Below are positions 37,758 through 45,769 of a DNA stretch of 64,000 nucleotides, one piece after another. The stretch is taken from NCBI RefSeq assembly GCF_028743715.1, contig NZ_CP117996.1:1426001-1490000 (forward strand). Direction: 5' to 3'. Below the pieces are notes generated by a model. That model did no database searches and was not told where the DNA came from. It saw nothing but the letters and a program-made list of their open reading frames with translations. The translations under genes and the position numbers were made by a program. This DNA is from Microbacterium sp. Clip185. GTDB lineage: Bacteria; Actinomycetota; Actinomycetes; Actinomycetales; Microbacteriaceae. How positions within the stretch are numbered: the first letter of the stretch is position 1; every line of letters starts with the position of its first letter.

Positions 37758-38198
37758 GTGACTTCCGTTGACTCTGCATCCATACCCGTCCGCTTCGATA
37801 CGAAGGTCGTCGTCGTGCTGCGAGAGGACCTCCTACCGTGGCAGGAACTGAACGTCACGGCTTTCCTGATGTCGGGCGTCGCGACGAACGAACCCGGGCT
37901 CACCGGCGAACCGTACCGAGACGGCGACGGCATCACGTACCTTCCGATGCTCCGCCAACCGGTCGTGGTGATGTCCGCGGATGCGGCGATGCTGGCCGCG
38001 GCGCGAGAGCGTGCGGTACGGCGCGAGCTGCCGCTCGCGATCTACACCGCCGAGTTGTTCGCATCCGGGCACGACGAGGCGAATCGCGCGGCGGTTGCCG
38101 CGGTGCCGACGGCGCAGCTTGACCTCGTGGGCGTCGCGCTGCGCGGCCCGAAGAACGTCGTCGACCGGATCGTCAAAGGCGCACGGATGCACGCCTGA
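37758..38198 (+). CDS. DUF2000 family protein
   Basis: 146-residue cytoplasmic protein of the DUF2000 family, which adopts a peptidyl-tRNA-hydrolase-like fold. Characteristic segments are KVVVVLREDLLPWQELNVTAFL and the C-terminal DLVGVALRGPKNVVDRIVKGA. The biochemical role is unknown. DUF2000 genes are often found divergent from an AraC regulator, as here, so it is probably the target of that regulator. GTG at 37758 was chosen because upstream sequence overlaps the operator-like palindrome. Confidence 0.82.
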   Translation: MTSVDSASIPVRFDTKVVVVLREDLLPWQELNVTAFLMSGVATNEPGLTGEPYRDGDGITYLPMLRQPVVVMSADAAMLAAARERAVRRELPLAIYTAELFASGHDEANRAAVAAVPTAQLDLVGVALRGPKNVVDRIVKGARMHA

Positions 38199-38208
38199 GG
38201 CGGACGCT

Positions 38209-38988
38209 TCAGCAGCCGGGACCGCGCGGATTCTGTGCGCACGTCTTGTCGACGAGGGCCGTGCGGGCCTCGAGCACGCTCAGTGTCTGAGGTGCCGCGT
38301 TCGCGGTGACCGTCCCGTTGACGACTCGAGTCGTGACACCGAAGTCGACGACGGCCGTATAGGCCACGCTGACGTTGACGGTGTAGTCGCCGGGGGAGGC
38401 GAAGGTGTGGCTCGTGGGAGTCGGCGTGAACTGAGCCTGCCCGAGGTCGGCCCACGCTGCGCCGCCCGTCGAGGTCGTGCTGATCGTGCCGTCGCCGTAG
38501 TCGAACCGGTACCCGACCGGGGTGAAGCGCACCGTCACGGGGCGATCGAACAGTGTGCCCGCAACGGTGTGCTCGGACGCGCCGGCGATGACGTTGGTGG
38601 GCAGCCCTGCAACTCCGAGACCCGCAGGTTCCGCCGTGAACGAGGGCTTCTGCGGACTGAACGCGGCGAGATCGGCCACGGTGACGGCGGGAATCTCCTC
38701 GGTCGGCTCGTCCTGGGGGATCTGTTCGTAGAGAAGGTCCATGCCGAACGGGTTCTTCGGCTCTGCGGGTGCGGCACCGCCGCCGTCGGTGCCGCCCTTG
38801 GGAATCCACTCCGAGCCGCCGCCGTCGATTCCCGGCTGCGTCTGCGTCCCCTCCACGATCACGGAGGTGCCGTCGGTGCTTGCGCATCCGCCAGTCCATC
38901 CAGCGTCGTACTCGCAGCCTCCCGAAGCGGTGGGTGCGACTGTGGCAAGTGCAGCCACGAGAAGCAACGGAACTGAAGCGCTCAACAT
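38209..38988 (-). CDS. Secreted PKD-like protein
   Basis: 259-residue exported protein. An N-terminal signal sequence is followed by a Gly/Pro-rich low-complexity segment (about 25-90), then a beta-sandwich with the PKD-like VGYRFDYGDGT ... SHTFASPGDYTVNVSVAY pattern. Four cysteines (GGCEYDAGWTGGC near the start, and two in the last 12 residues) may form disulfides. Its start overlaps the end of the upstream lipoprotein gene, so the two are co-expressed. Binding partner unknown. Confidence 0.7.
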   Translation of the reverse strand: MLSASVPLLLVAALATVAPTASGGCEYDAGWTGGCASTDGTSVIVEGTQTQPGIDGGGSEWIPKGGTDGGGAAPAEPKNPFGMDLLYEQIPQDEPTEEIPAVTVADLAAFSPQKPSFTAEPAGLGVAGLPTNVIAGASEHTVAGTLFDRPVTVRFTPVGYRFDYGDGTISTTSTGGAAWADLGQAQFTPTPTSHTFASPGDYTVNVSVAYTAVVDFGVTTRVVNGTVTANAAPQTLSVLEARTALVDKTCAQNPRGPGC

Positions 38989-39500
38989 CGCCCAGCCAGT
39001 CCGCTCGGTCGGATCTCGATGACTCTCCTCGCGTCCAGGTCCACGTCCGCAGCGATAGATTGAATAGGCGGTCGGTCCGGCGAGACTAACGAACGGCCGT
39101 CAGCGTCCGCGACGCTCACATGAGATACATCGAGGCACACCGCGATTGATGCGATTGGTGGGTTCCAGTCGATGAGCTCAGCGTTGGAGTAGCTACTGTC
39201 GCCTGTCACCACAGTGCCATTTGCGTGCATCTGGGACAGGCTCTCCTTTGCTGATGCATTGAGCTCGCCGCCGGTGGCGTCGAACACAGCGGCGAAGGTC
39301 GAAGGGTCGCCCGTATCAACGGCATTAGACGCATCGATGTACGCGCGGTAGGTCGCCTCGGCGGCAGCGAAGGCCTCGGCTTCGGACGCGAATCCCGTCG
39401 GGGTGGGCGTCGGTTCCGGCGAGGGCGTGGTGCAAGCGGACACGCTCAAGGTCACGAACAGGCCGATCATGGCCGTAATCGAGACGTGACGACGGGACAT
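38982..39500 (-). CDS. Putative lipoprotein
   Basis: 172-residue exported lipoprotein. The signal peptide ends in LSVSAC with C23 as the anchor, then a Pro/Thr-rich spacer and a helical NTF2-like segment (ASEAEAFAAAEATYRAYIDA) seen in many actinobacterial lipoproteins. The stop overlaps the start of the PKD-like gene. Function unknown; the pairing with a PKD-like secreted protein suggests a common surface role. Confidence 0.7.
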   Translation of the reverse strand: MSRRHVSITAMIGLFVTLSVSACTTPSPEPTPTPTGFASEAEAFAAAEATYRAYIDASNAVDTGDPSTFAAVFDATGGELNASAKESLSQMHANGTVVTGDSSYSNAELIDWNPPIASIAVCLDVSHVSVADADGRSLVSPDRPPIQSIAADVDLDARRVIEIRPSGLAGRC

Positions 39501-39597
39501 GTCGCCACGGTAGCCGCGGCCGGGCGGCGCAGGCTGGGCTTATCCACAGGTCGACGGCCCGCATCCGCTCGCCGTGCGCACCGTCGCCCGGTCGAAC

Positions 39598-39664
39598 GTC
39601 GGAGCTTTGCGCCAATGTCGGAGGATTCGGGCCGAAACCTCCGACGGAACGCCGAATCTCCGAC
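39598..39664. repeat. Palindromic repeat cluster built on GTCGGAG
   Basis: The 217-base gap 39501-39717 contains a cluster of related motifs: GTCGGAGC at 39598, GTCGGAGGATTCGG at 39617-39630, its near-inverse CCGAAACCTCCGAC at 39632-39645 (one mismatch), and CCGAATCTCCGAC at 39652-39664. They can form alternative hairpins. This looks like a REP-type element, and may also serve as terminator for the ssu-type operon. A single DnaA-box-like TTATCCACA lies just before it at 39540-39548. Confidence 0.6.
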
Positions 39665-39717
39665 GTGCGCGCCGACGGGCGAGCTGCACGCGCGTGCGAA
39701 GCGCAGGGGAGGAGAGG

Positions 39718-40536
39718 TCAGCCCCAGCGGCGCACGGCCCAGCGTTGCACGAGGGCGAGCAGGGAGTCGGTGAGCTTGCCGATGACCGCCAGCAGGATGA
39801 TGGCCAGCACGATCTGGTCGACGCGGCCATTGTTCCCGCCCCTCAGCAGCAGGAATCCGAGACCCATGGACGCGCCCAGCAGTTCCGCCGCCACCAGGAA
39901 GAGCCACGCCTGCACGAGAGCGAGGCGAAGGCCGGAGAACAGAGCTGGAAGAACCGCGGGCAGTTGCACCGTGAAGAACAGGCGCAGGCCGGTGTAGCCG
40001 AACGAGCGACCCATCTCGACCAGCTGCGCGTCCACGTGACGCAACGCCAGTGAAACGGTCGTGAAGACCGGGAAGAACGCGCCGATCGCGATCAGGATGA
40101 TCTTTGACTGCTCGCCGACCTGGAACCACACGATCAGCAGCGGCACCCACGCGAGGCTGGGAACGGCGCGGATGACACCGAGCGTGGGGGAGAGCAGCGC
40201 GTCCCAGAACCGCGACAGGCCGATGAGCCCGCCGAAAGAGATGCCCAGCAGCGCTCCGAAAGCGAACCCGATGATGACGCGCTGCAGCGAGATGGCAGTG
40301 AACTGCCACAGCTCTCCCCGCTGAGCGAGATCAACACCCGCGGTGACGACGGCCTCCGGGCTCGGCAGCTTGTACGCCGGCACGATGGGCGCCGCGGGGT
40401 TCGTGAGCAGGAACCACAGCGTGACGAGGACGACCGGCACCACCCAACCCAGCAGGGTCCGCACGCCGCGACGTGACAACGGTCCGCGTGCGGATGCGGT
40501 CTGCGCCGTGCGGGGGGCGGTGCCGGTCGTGCTCAT
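39718..40536 (-). CDS. ABC transporter permease, sulfonate/nitrate/taurine type
   Basis: 272-residue BPD_transp_1 permease with about six membrane helices. The EAA-loop region reads EMGRSFGYTGLRLFFTVQLPAVLPALFSGLRLALVQAW, typical of SsuC/TauC. Third gene of a three-gene importer (ATPase, binding protein, permease). Substrate class (sulfonate, nitrate, thiamine precursor or similar) is from family only. A monooxygenase or other metabolic gene that would identify it is absent. Confidence 0.88.
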   Translation of the reverse strand: MSTTGTAPRTAQTASARGPLSRRGVRTLLGWVVPVVLVTLWFLLTNPAAPIVPAYKLPSPEAVVTAGVDLAQRGELWQFTAISLQRVIIGFAFGALLGISFGGLIGLSRFWDALLSPTLGVIRAVPSLAWVPLLIVWFQVGEQSKIILIAIGAFFPVFTTVSLALRHVDAQLVEMGRSFGYTGLRLFFTVQLPAVLPALFSGLRLALVQAWLFLVAAELLGASMGLGFLLLRGGNNGRVDQIVLAIILLAVIGKLTDSLLALVQRWAVRRWG

Positions 40537-40564
40537 CGTCGTGTCGTCCTCTCGGATGCGGGAC

Positions 40565-41569
40565 TCAGCCCTTGGCCTTCTCTGCGAACTCCGGTGCGAA
40601 GAGCGAGTCGAGCGCCTTGTCCACCTTGTCCTGCGAGGTCACGTCGCCGAGAGAGACCTGAATCGCACCGATCGGAGCGAGCACGGCCGACAGTGCGGAC
40701 CCGGGAACGGGATCGATATCCAGTCCCTCGCGCTCGTCGATGACCTTCTGCGCCACGGAGAGATCGATCGCCGCGGCATCGGCAAGCACCTGCGCGGTCT
40801 TGTCGGGGTTCTCGAGTGCCCAGGCGCGTGCCCGCTCGTAGGCGTCGACGACGGCCTGGACGACCTCCGGGTGGTCGTTGATGATCGACTCGGTGGCGTT
40901 GAGCACGCTGTAGGAGTTGAAGTCGAGGTTGCGGTACAGCAGCTTCGCGCCGCTCGCCTCCGCAGACGCCATGATCGGGTCGAGCCCGGCCCATGCCTGC
41001 ACGGATCCACCCTGCAGCGCCGCCCAGCCGTCGGCGTGGATGAGGTTCTGCACGGTGACGTCGTCGATCGACAGCCCCTCCGCCTCCAGCGCCTGAACGA
41101 GGAAGAAGTACGGGTCGGTGCCGAGGGCGGCCGCGACCGACTTGCCCTTCAGATCGGCGACGGAGGTGATGTCGGAGTCGGCGGGCACGACGAGCGCCGA
41201 CCATTCGGGCTGAGCGACGACATCCACGATCTGCTGCGGAACGCCGTTGGCTCGGGCAAGGAGCGCGGCGGAGCCGGCCGTGGACCCGAAGTCGATGGCC
41301 CCGGCGCGCAGCGCCTCGTTGGCCTTCGACGAGCCCAGCGACTGCACCCACTCGACGTTGTAGCCGTCGGCTTCGAGCCACCCCTGGTCCTTGATGATGA
41401 GGCTGAGCGGGTTGTAAGTGGCCCAGTCGAGCTTGATGGTGACATCGGATGCGGCGGCGTCGCTGCCCGCGGGAGCAGGAGCATCCTCCCCGGCAACACA
41501 GCCCGAGAGGGCGACGGCGGCGACGGCGAAGCCGGCCAACGCACCGAGGAGACGGCGGGAGCGGGACAT
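40565..41569 (-). CDS. ABC transporter substrate-binding lipoprotein, SsuA/TauA type
   Basis: 334-residue solute-binding lipoprotein. The lipobox is ALSGC with C24 as anchor, and the mature protein is an NMT1/THI5-like two-lobed fold with KLDWATYNPLSLIIKD, GAIDFGSTAGSAALLARANG and ALGTDPYFFLVQALE. It binds the ligand outside the membrane and delivers it to the permease. The start at 41569 has AAAGG upstream; a frame extension of 27 codons is not favoured. Confidence 0.88.
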   Translation of the reverse strand: MSRSRRLLGALAGFAVAAVALSGCVAGEDAPAPAGSDAAASDVTIKLDWATYNPLSLIIKDQGWLEADGYNVEWVQSLGSSKANEALRAGAIDFGSTAGSAALLARANGVPQQIVDVVAQPEWSALVVPADSDITSVADLKGKSVAAALGTDPYFFLVQALEAEGLSIDDVTVQNLIHADGWAALQGGSVQAWAGLDPIMASAEASGAKLLYRNLDFNSYSVLNATESIINDHPEVVQAVVDAYERARAWALENPDKTAQVLADAAAIDLSVAQKVIDEREGLDIDPVPGSALSAVLAPIGAIQVSLGDVTSQDKVDKALDSLFAPEFAEKAKG

Positions 41570-41618
41570 GAAGGGCCTTTCGATTGCTGTGGAAAGGGAG
41601 GGTGCGGAAGGGAAGAGG

Positions 41619-42425
41619 TCAGTGGGCGTGGCGATCGATGCCGAGTGCACCGAGAAGATCGGCGCGGAGCTCCGCCAGCTCGGCTGAGCCGCGATCGCGC
41701 GGCCGGTCTCCGGGAACTGTCACCAGGCGCTGGATGCGCGCTCCGGCCGAGCCCGGCTCGACTCCCAGCACGATGACCCGGTCAGCGACCTGTAGTGCCT
41801 CGTCGACATCGTGGGTGACCAGAAGCGTGGTCGTGGGTGCTTCATCGAGGATCGAGAGCAGGAGGTCCTGCATCTTGAGCCGCGTGAGCGCATCGAGGGC
41901 GCCGAACGGCTCGTCGAGCAGGAGCACGCCGGGCCGCCGCGCGAGCGCACGGGCGAGCGAGGTGCGCTGCGCCATCCCGCCCGAGATCTCGCGGGGTCGG
42001 TGGCTCGCGAAGGCGGTGAGTCCGATGAGCTCAAGGAGCGATCCGATCCGCTGCGAGCGCTCGTCGCGCGAGAGGTCGGCCGGAAGTCCGAGTGCGATGT
42101 TCTCCGACACCGATCGCCAGGGCAGCAGCCGCGGCTCCTGGAAACCGATCGCGACGCGGGCGTCATGCGCGGCGACGGGCTCGCCGTCGATCGACACCGA
42201 TCCCTCGCTGGCGTGGTCGAGGCCGCCGGCGATGCGCAGGAGCGTCGACTTGCCGGAACCCGAGGCGCCGAGGATGGCGACCAGCTCGCCCGGCTCGACC
42301 GTCAGATCGATCCCATCGAGCACGACGTGCGTGCCGAAGGTGCGCCCCAGGCGGTCGAAGTGCAGACGGGATGCGGGCGTTCCCGCATCCTGATGGGTGC
42401 GGTCCGTGGCGACGGCGGTGCTCAT
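41619..42425 (-). CDS. ABC transporter ATP-binding protein, SsuB/TauB type
   Basis: 268-residue importer ATPase. Walker A is GASGSGKST, the Q-loop is GFQEPRLLPW, the signature is ISGGMAQR, Walker B is LLLDEPFGALD, and the switch His is in VTHDVDEA. GFQEPRLLPWRSV is typical of the SsuB/TauB class. First gene of the operon, so the promoter should lie in 42426-42566, the gap to the divergent zinc-ribbon gene; I saw no clear boxes there. Confidence 0.9.
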   Translation of the reverse strand: MSTAVATDRTHQDAGTPASRLHFDRLGRTFGTHVVLDGIDLTVEPGELVAILGASGSGKSTLLRIAGGLDHASEGSVSIDGEPVAAHDARVAIGFQEPRLLPWRSVSENIALGLPADLSRDERSQRIGSLLELIGLTAFASHRPREISGGMAQRTSLARALARRPGVLLLDEPFGALDALTRLKMQDLLLSILDEAPTTTLLVTHDVDEALQVADRVIVLGVEPGSAGARIQRLVTVPGDRPRDRGSAELAELRADLLGALGIDRHAH

Positions 42426-42566
42426 GGCGGGCTCCTCGGGCGGACGGGGGTCGAGTCCCGAAACTAACGAGCCTCACGGTCCGGAGCACACCGGCCGACA
42501 CGGGAGGTAACAAGCCGTCACCGGGCTGCCGCCGCGGTGCCCTGTGCGCTGGCGTAGGTTGGAGGG

Positions 42567-43298
42567 GTGAACGCTGCCCACGCTGATCAGTTGCGCCTGT
42601 TGGATCTCGCCGACATCGACGCCCGCCGGGCGCAGGCCGACCACGCCCGGCGCAATCCGCCGCAGGCCGCGCGGATCGGTGAGCTCGTCAAGGCCAAGCA
42701 GCAGCTCGCGCAGGAGCTCGCCGCGCGTCTGAACGTCGTCGACGATGTGACGACAGAGCTGCGACGTGTCGAGGGCGATGTGGCGCTGGTCGTCGCGCGT
42801 CGCCAGCGCGATGACGAACTGCTGCAGAAGACGGCGAGCGCGAAGGACGCCGTCGGGTTGGAGCGTGAGCTCGCATCTCTCACCCGTCGTCAGGACGAGC
42901 TCGAAGAGACCCAACTAGAGCTCATGGAGCGTCTCGAAGCCGCGGAGGCGGCTGTCGCCGAGCAGCAGCAGCTCGTGGCCGCGAACAACGAAGAGGGCTC
43001 GCGCCTGTCGGCTGAGGCGAAGGAGACGGTGGAGGCCGCGTCGGCTCTCGAGCAGCAGCTGGGCCGCGACCGGGCCGCCATCGCCGGTTCCGTTCCCGAG
43101 CCGCTCCTCGCGCTGTATGAGAAGCTCGCGACGCGCTCGGCCGGGGCGGCGCTCTTCCAGGCCCGCACCTGCGGCGGCTGCCACATGATGCTCTCCGGCA
43201 CCGACCTCGCCGCGCTCAGGCAGGTCGCCGACGATGTCGTGGCGACATGCCCGGAGTGCGGATGCATTCTCGTGCGCACTGCCGAGTCGGGGTTGTGA
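42567..43298 (+). CDS. Coiled-coil C4 zinc-ribbon protein
   Basis: 243-residue protein: long antiparallel coiled coil (about residues 1-190, Glu/Gln/Ala/Leu-rich) and a C-terminal zinc ribbon with CGGC and CPEC (zf-RING_7 type). The same architecture is found in CT398/CdsZ and in the actinobacterial protein usually near the NIF3 gene. Partners reported for the family include sigma-54 and flagellar/type III proteins, none evident here. Function in actinobacteria unknown. It is followed by the polymerase gene 20 bases on. Confidence 0.85.
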   Translation: MNAAHADQLRLLDLADIDARRAQADHARRNPPQAARIGELVKAKQQLAQELAARLNVVDDVTTELRRVEGDVALVVARRQRDDELLQKTASAKDAVGLERELASLTRRQDELEETQLELMERLEAAEAAVAEQQQLVAANNEEGSRLSAEAKETVEAASALEQQLGRDRAAIAGSVPEPLLALYEKLATRSAGAALFQARTCGGCHMMLSGTDLAALRQVADDVVATCPECGCILVRTAESGL

Positions 43299-43317
43299 TC
43301 CCGAGCCGCCGGATGCG

Positions 43318-44979
43318 ATGACCGGCCGCGACAGCGGGCCGCCGGCGGCCTGGCGCATCGTCGCAGCAGATGGTGCCCGTGACATCTCCGACGATGCGGG
43401 CGGCGCGACAACGACCACCCGCTGGGTGTGGGCCGACACCGCTGCGAGTTACCCCGCGTATCTCGCGGCGGGGGAGCGCGTTGCGCGTGCGTGGGATGCG
43501 CGGCTGGCGCGCCGCATCCTGCGCCACAGTCCGCTGAGCCCGGCGAATCTGCCGTGGAGCGCAAGGGATCGATGGGATCTCGCTCCCACCGTTGCCGACG
43601 GCGCTGAGACGCTGTTTGCGTTCGATGAGGTTCCCGCCTTCGGCGTGGACGAGGTCGAGGCCGAGTGGCGAGCCCAGCTGGAAGTGATCTCGGCATCTGG
43701 GGACCCGGGACGATTGACCCTGCTCATCACGGCTGAATCCGCCGGCGCCATGGTCGCAGCCGAGATGCACGCGGCGGGGCTGCCCTGGCATCGTGCGACA
43801 CACGAGCGGATCCTGGTCGACACGCTCGGCCGTCGCCCCGTCGGCGGCGGCGCGCCCGACCGCATGCGCGAGGTCGGCGAACGGGTGCGTGCAGCGCTCG
43901 GTGACGCGTCGTTGTCGCTGGACTCTCCGCCGCGAGTGCTGCGCGCGCTGCATCGGGCCGGGCTGACGGTCGGCTCGACGAGCAAGTGGGAGCTCGCCCA
44001 CGTCGAGCATCCGGTGGTGGAGCCACTGCTGGAGTACAAGAAGCTCGCGAGGCTCTACACGGCGAACGGGTGGGCGTGGCTGGACGAGTGGGTACGCGAT
44101 GATCGCTTTCGCCCCGTGTACGTGCCGGCAGGCGTGGTGACCGGTCGCTGGGCGTCGAGCGGCGGGGGAGCGCTTCAGATCCCACGGCAGTTGCGTCCGG
44201 CCGTGCGTCCTGACCCTGGGTGGGTCATCGTCGATGCGGATGTGGCCCAGCTCGAGCCGCGGGTGCTGGCGGCCATGTCGCGTGACACCCGGATGGCGGA
44301 GGCTGCGCGCGGGCGGGATCTCTACGAAGGGATCGTCGCGACGGGAGCGGTCGCGACCCGCGAAGAGGCCAAGTATGCGGTTCTCGGGGCGATGTACGGC
44401 GCGACCACCGGTGACAGCGGACGCCTCGTGCCGCGTCTGCGGAAAACGTTCCCGACCGCGATGGCTCTCGTCGACGATGCGGCGGTCGCCGGGGAGGACG
44501 GCCGCGGGGTGGCTACCTGGCTCGGACGCGGCACGCCCGGCGCGGAGGCGCCGTGGCTCGCGCTGCAGTCGCGCGCCAGCGAAGCGGACGCGGAACAGGG
44601 AGTACGCGAGAGCGCGCTGCGCGCCGCTCGCGAACGCGGCCGCTTCACGAGGAACTTCGTGGTGCAGGGCACGGCGGCGGAGTGGGCGTTGTGCTGGTTG
44701 GCAGAGATCCGCCGGCGCCTGGATGCGCTGCCGACGACATCAGGGCCGCCCGCATCCGCATCCGGGCCCGCGTTCGCAGACCGCGCGCATCTCGTGTTCT
44801 TCCTCCACGACGAGGTCATGGTGCACGCGCCGGAGGAGTTGGCGGATGCGGCTGCGCAAGCCGTGACCGAAGCCGCCGAGGCGGCCGGACGCCTGCTGTT
44901 CGGCACGTTCCCGATCGACTTCCCGCTCGACGTCGAGGTCATCCGGCACGATCCGGAGGATGCGGACGCGCCCCGGTAG
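43318..44979 (+). CDS. PolA-like DNA polymerase (annotated family: bifunctional 3'-5' exonuclease/DNA polymerase)
   Basis: 553-residue family A polymerase without a 5' nuclease domain. Motif A is VIVDADVAQLEPR with D306, motif B (O-helix) is K352YAVLGAMYG and motif C is HDEV with D498. The O-helix Phe/Tyr of Pol I (KxxNFGxxYG) is Leu356 here. I could not find a convincing DEDD exonuclease set in the first 170 residues, so that domain may be degenerate. A role in repair or translesion synthesis is inferred. It is shorter than Pol I Klenow (about 600). Confidence 0.83.
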   Translation: MTGRDSGPPAAWRIVAADGARDISDDAGGATTTTRWVWADTAASYPAYLAAGERVARAWDARLARRILRHSPLSPANLPWSARDRWDLAPTVADGAETLFAFDEVPAFGVDEVEAEWRAQLEVISASGDPGRLTLLITAESAGAMVAAEMHAAGLPWHRATHERILVDTLGRRPVGGGAPDRMREVGERVRAALGDASLSLDSPPRVLRALHRAGLTVGSTSKWELAHVEHPVVEPLLEYKKLARLYTANGWAWLDEWVRDDRFRPVYVPAGVVTGRWASSGGGALQIPRQLRPAVRPDPGWVIVDADVAQLEPRVLAAMSRDTRMAEAARGRDLYEGIVATGAVATREEAKYAVLGAMYGATTGDSGRLVPRLRKTFPTAMALVDDAAVAGEDGRGVATWLGRGTPGAEAPWLALQSRASEADAEQGVRESALRAARERGRFTRNFVVQGTAAEWALCWLAEIRRRLDALPTTSGPPASASGPAFADRAHLVFFLHDEVMVHAPEELADAAAQAVTEAAEAAGRLLFGTFPIDFPLDVEVIRHDPEDADAPR

Positions 44980-44985
44980 ACTCGG

Positions 44986-45360
44986 AGCGCGAATGGGTCG
45001 GCTGGACGGTCGCGTCGCGGGAAACCGCGCCGAGGAACGTCCGGGCTCCGTAGGGCAGGGCGGTGGGTAACACCCACCCGGAGCAATCCGCGAGACAGTG
45101 CCACAGAGAGCAGACCGCCCGGGTTTCGGCCCGGGTAAGGGTGAAAGGGTGGTGTAAGAGACCACCGGGGTCGTGGTGACACGACCCGCAAGGTAAACCT
45201 CGTCCGGAGCAAGGCCAGACAGGGGATGATGACGCGGCTCGCCGAGTCCCCGGGTAGGCCGCTGGAGCGGCACGGCAACGTGTCGCCGAGAGAGATGACC
45301 GTCCACGGGGCGAAAGCCCCCGGACAGAACCCGGCGTACAGGCCGGCCCATTCGCGCCGC
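44986..45360 (+). ncRNA. rnpB: RNase P RNA, bacterial class A
   Basis: About 375 bases with the universal RNase P core: the GAGGAACGTCCGGGCTCC block near the 5' end, GGGTAACACCCA, ACAGAGAGCAGACCGCC in the middle, and the ACAGAACCCGGCGTACAGGC block at the 3' end. The P1 helix closes it: GCGCGAATGGG at 44987-44997 pairs with CCCATTCGCGC at 45347-45357. It processes tRNA 5' ends together with the RnpA protein. It lies between the polymerase and the minus-strand small gene; open frames across it are not coding. Confidence 0.97.
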
Positions 45361-45371
45361 CTGCCGCAGAC

Positions 45372-45656
45372 CTAGTCCCCGCGGGACTCGACGTAGATTC
45401 GCTCGCGGAGTTCGTCGAGCCGTCGGTTCACGGGCGCGACCTGATCGGCAGCGACGGCGTGTCCGTTTGCCGGGTGGATGACGAGATCGTTCAGGCTGCC
45501 CATCCCGCCGAACACGCCGCGTACGTCGCCGGGATCGCCGCCCGCGGCGAGGCGTTCGGCCGCGCGCGCCGCCCACTGCGCCCAGAACGTCTCGCTCACC
45601 GAGGACAGCAGTGCGTGCAGATCCCGCAGCGACTGTTCCAACAGCGTGTCGCCCAT
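45372..45656 (-). CDS. Small helical protein of unknown function
   Basis: 94-residue acidic protein. The N-terminal half is helical (LEQSLRDLHALLSSVSETFWAQWAARAAERLAAGG), then FGGMGSLNDLVIHPANGH and a final helix. No family is recognised with certainty. The start at 45656 is clear from GAGGAGGCG directly upstream. The frame extends a further 39 codons into the palindromic repeat 45678-45759, which is not coding. The stop is 12 bases from the RNase P RNA 3' end on the opposite strand. Confidence 0.65.
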   Translation of the reverse strand: MGDTLLEQSLRDLHALLSSVSETFWAQWAARAAERLAAGGDPGDVRGVFGGMGSLNDLVIHPANGHAVAADQVAPVNRRLDELRERIYVESRGD

Positions 45657-45677
45657 CTCGCCTCCTCGGGAACCGGT

Positions 45678-45759
45678 GCGTTTCGACGCGCCTTCGGCTT
45701 GCTCAATGAACGGGTGGCTGCGCATCCGGTCGTTGAGCGAGCGCAGCGAGTCGAAACGC
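45678..45759. repeat. Imperfect long palindrome, REP-like
   Basis: GCGTTTCGAC at 45678-45687 and GTCGAAACGC at 45750-45759 are exact inverted ends. Between them, GCTTGCTCAATGAACGGG and CCGGTCGTTGAGCGAGC continue the match imperfectly, so the 82 bases can fold into one long stem. Elements with GTTGAGCGAGCGnAGCGAGTCGAAAC are frequent between genes in actinobacterial genomes in my recollection. It lies between ppgK and the small-protein gene, both minus strand. Confidence 0.7.
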
Positions 45760-45769
45760 CGGCGCCCGG

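Noticed and set aside
39540..39548. Perfect DnaA box TTATCCACA as sign of a replication origin or DnaA-regulated gene
   Set aside because: Only one box was noticed and there is no dnaA, dnaN or AT-rich region; probably chance.
44740..45576. Minus-strand open frame across the RNase P RNA
   Set aside because: The sequence here is rnpB with its conserved core and P1 helix, so the frame has no coding basis.
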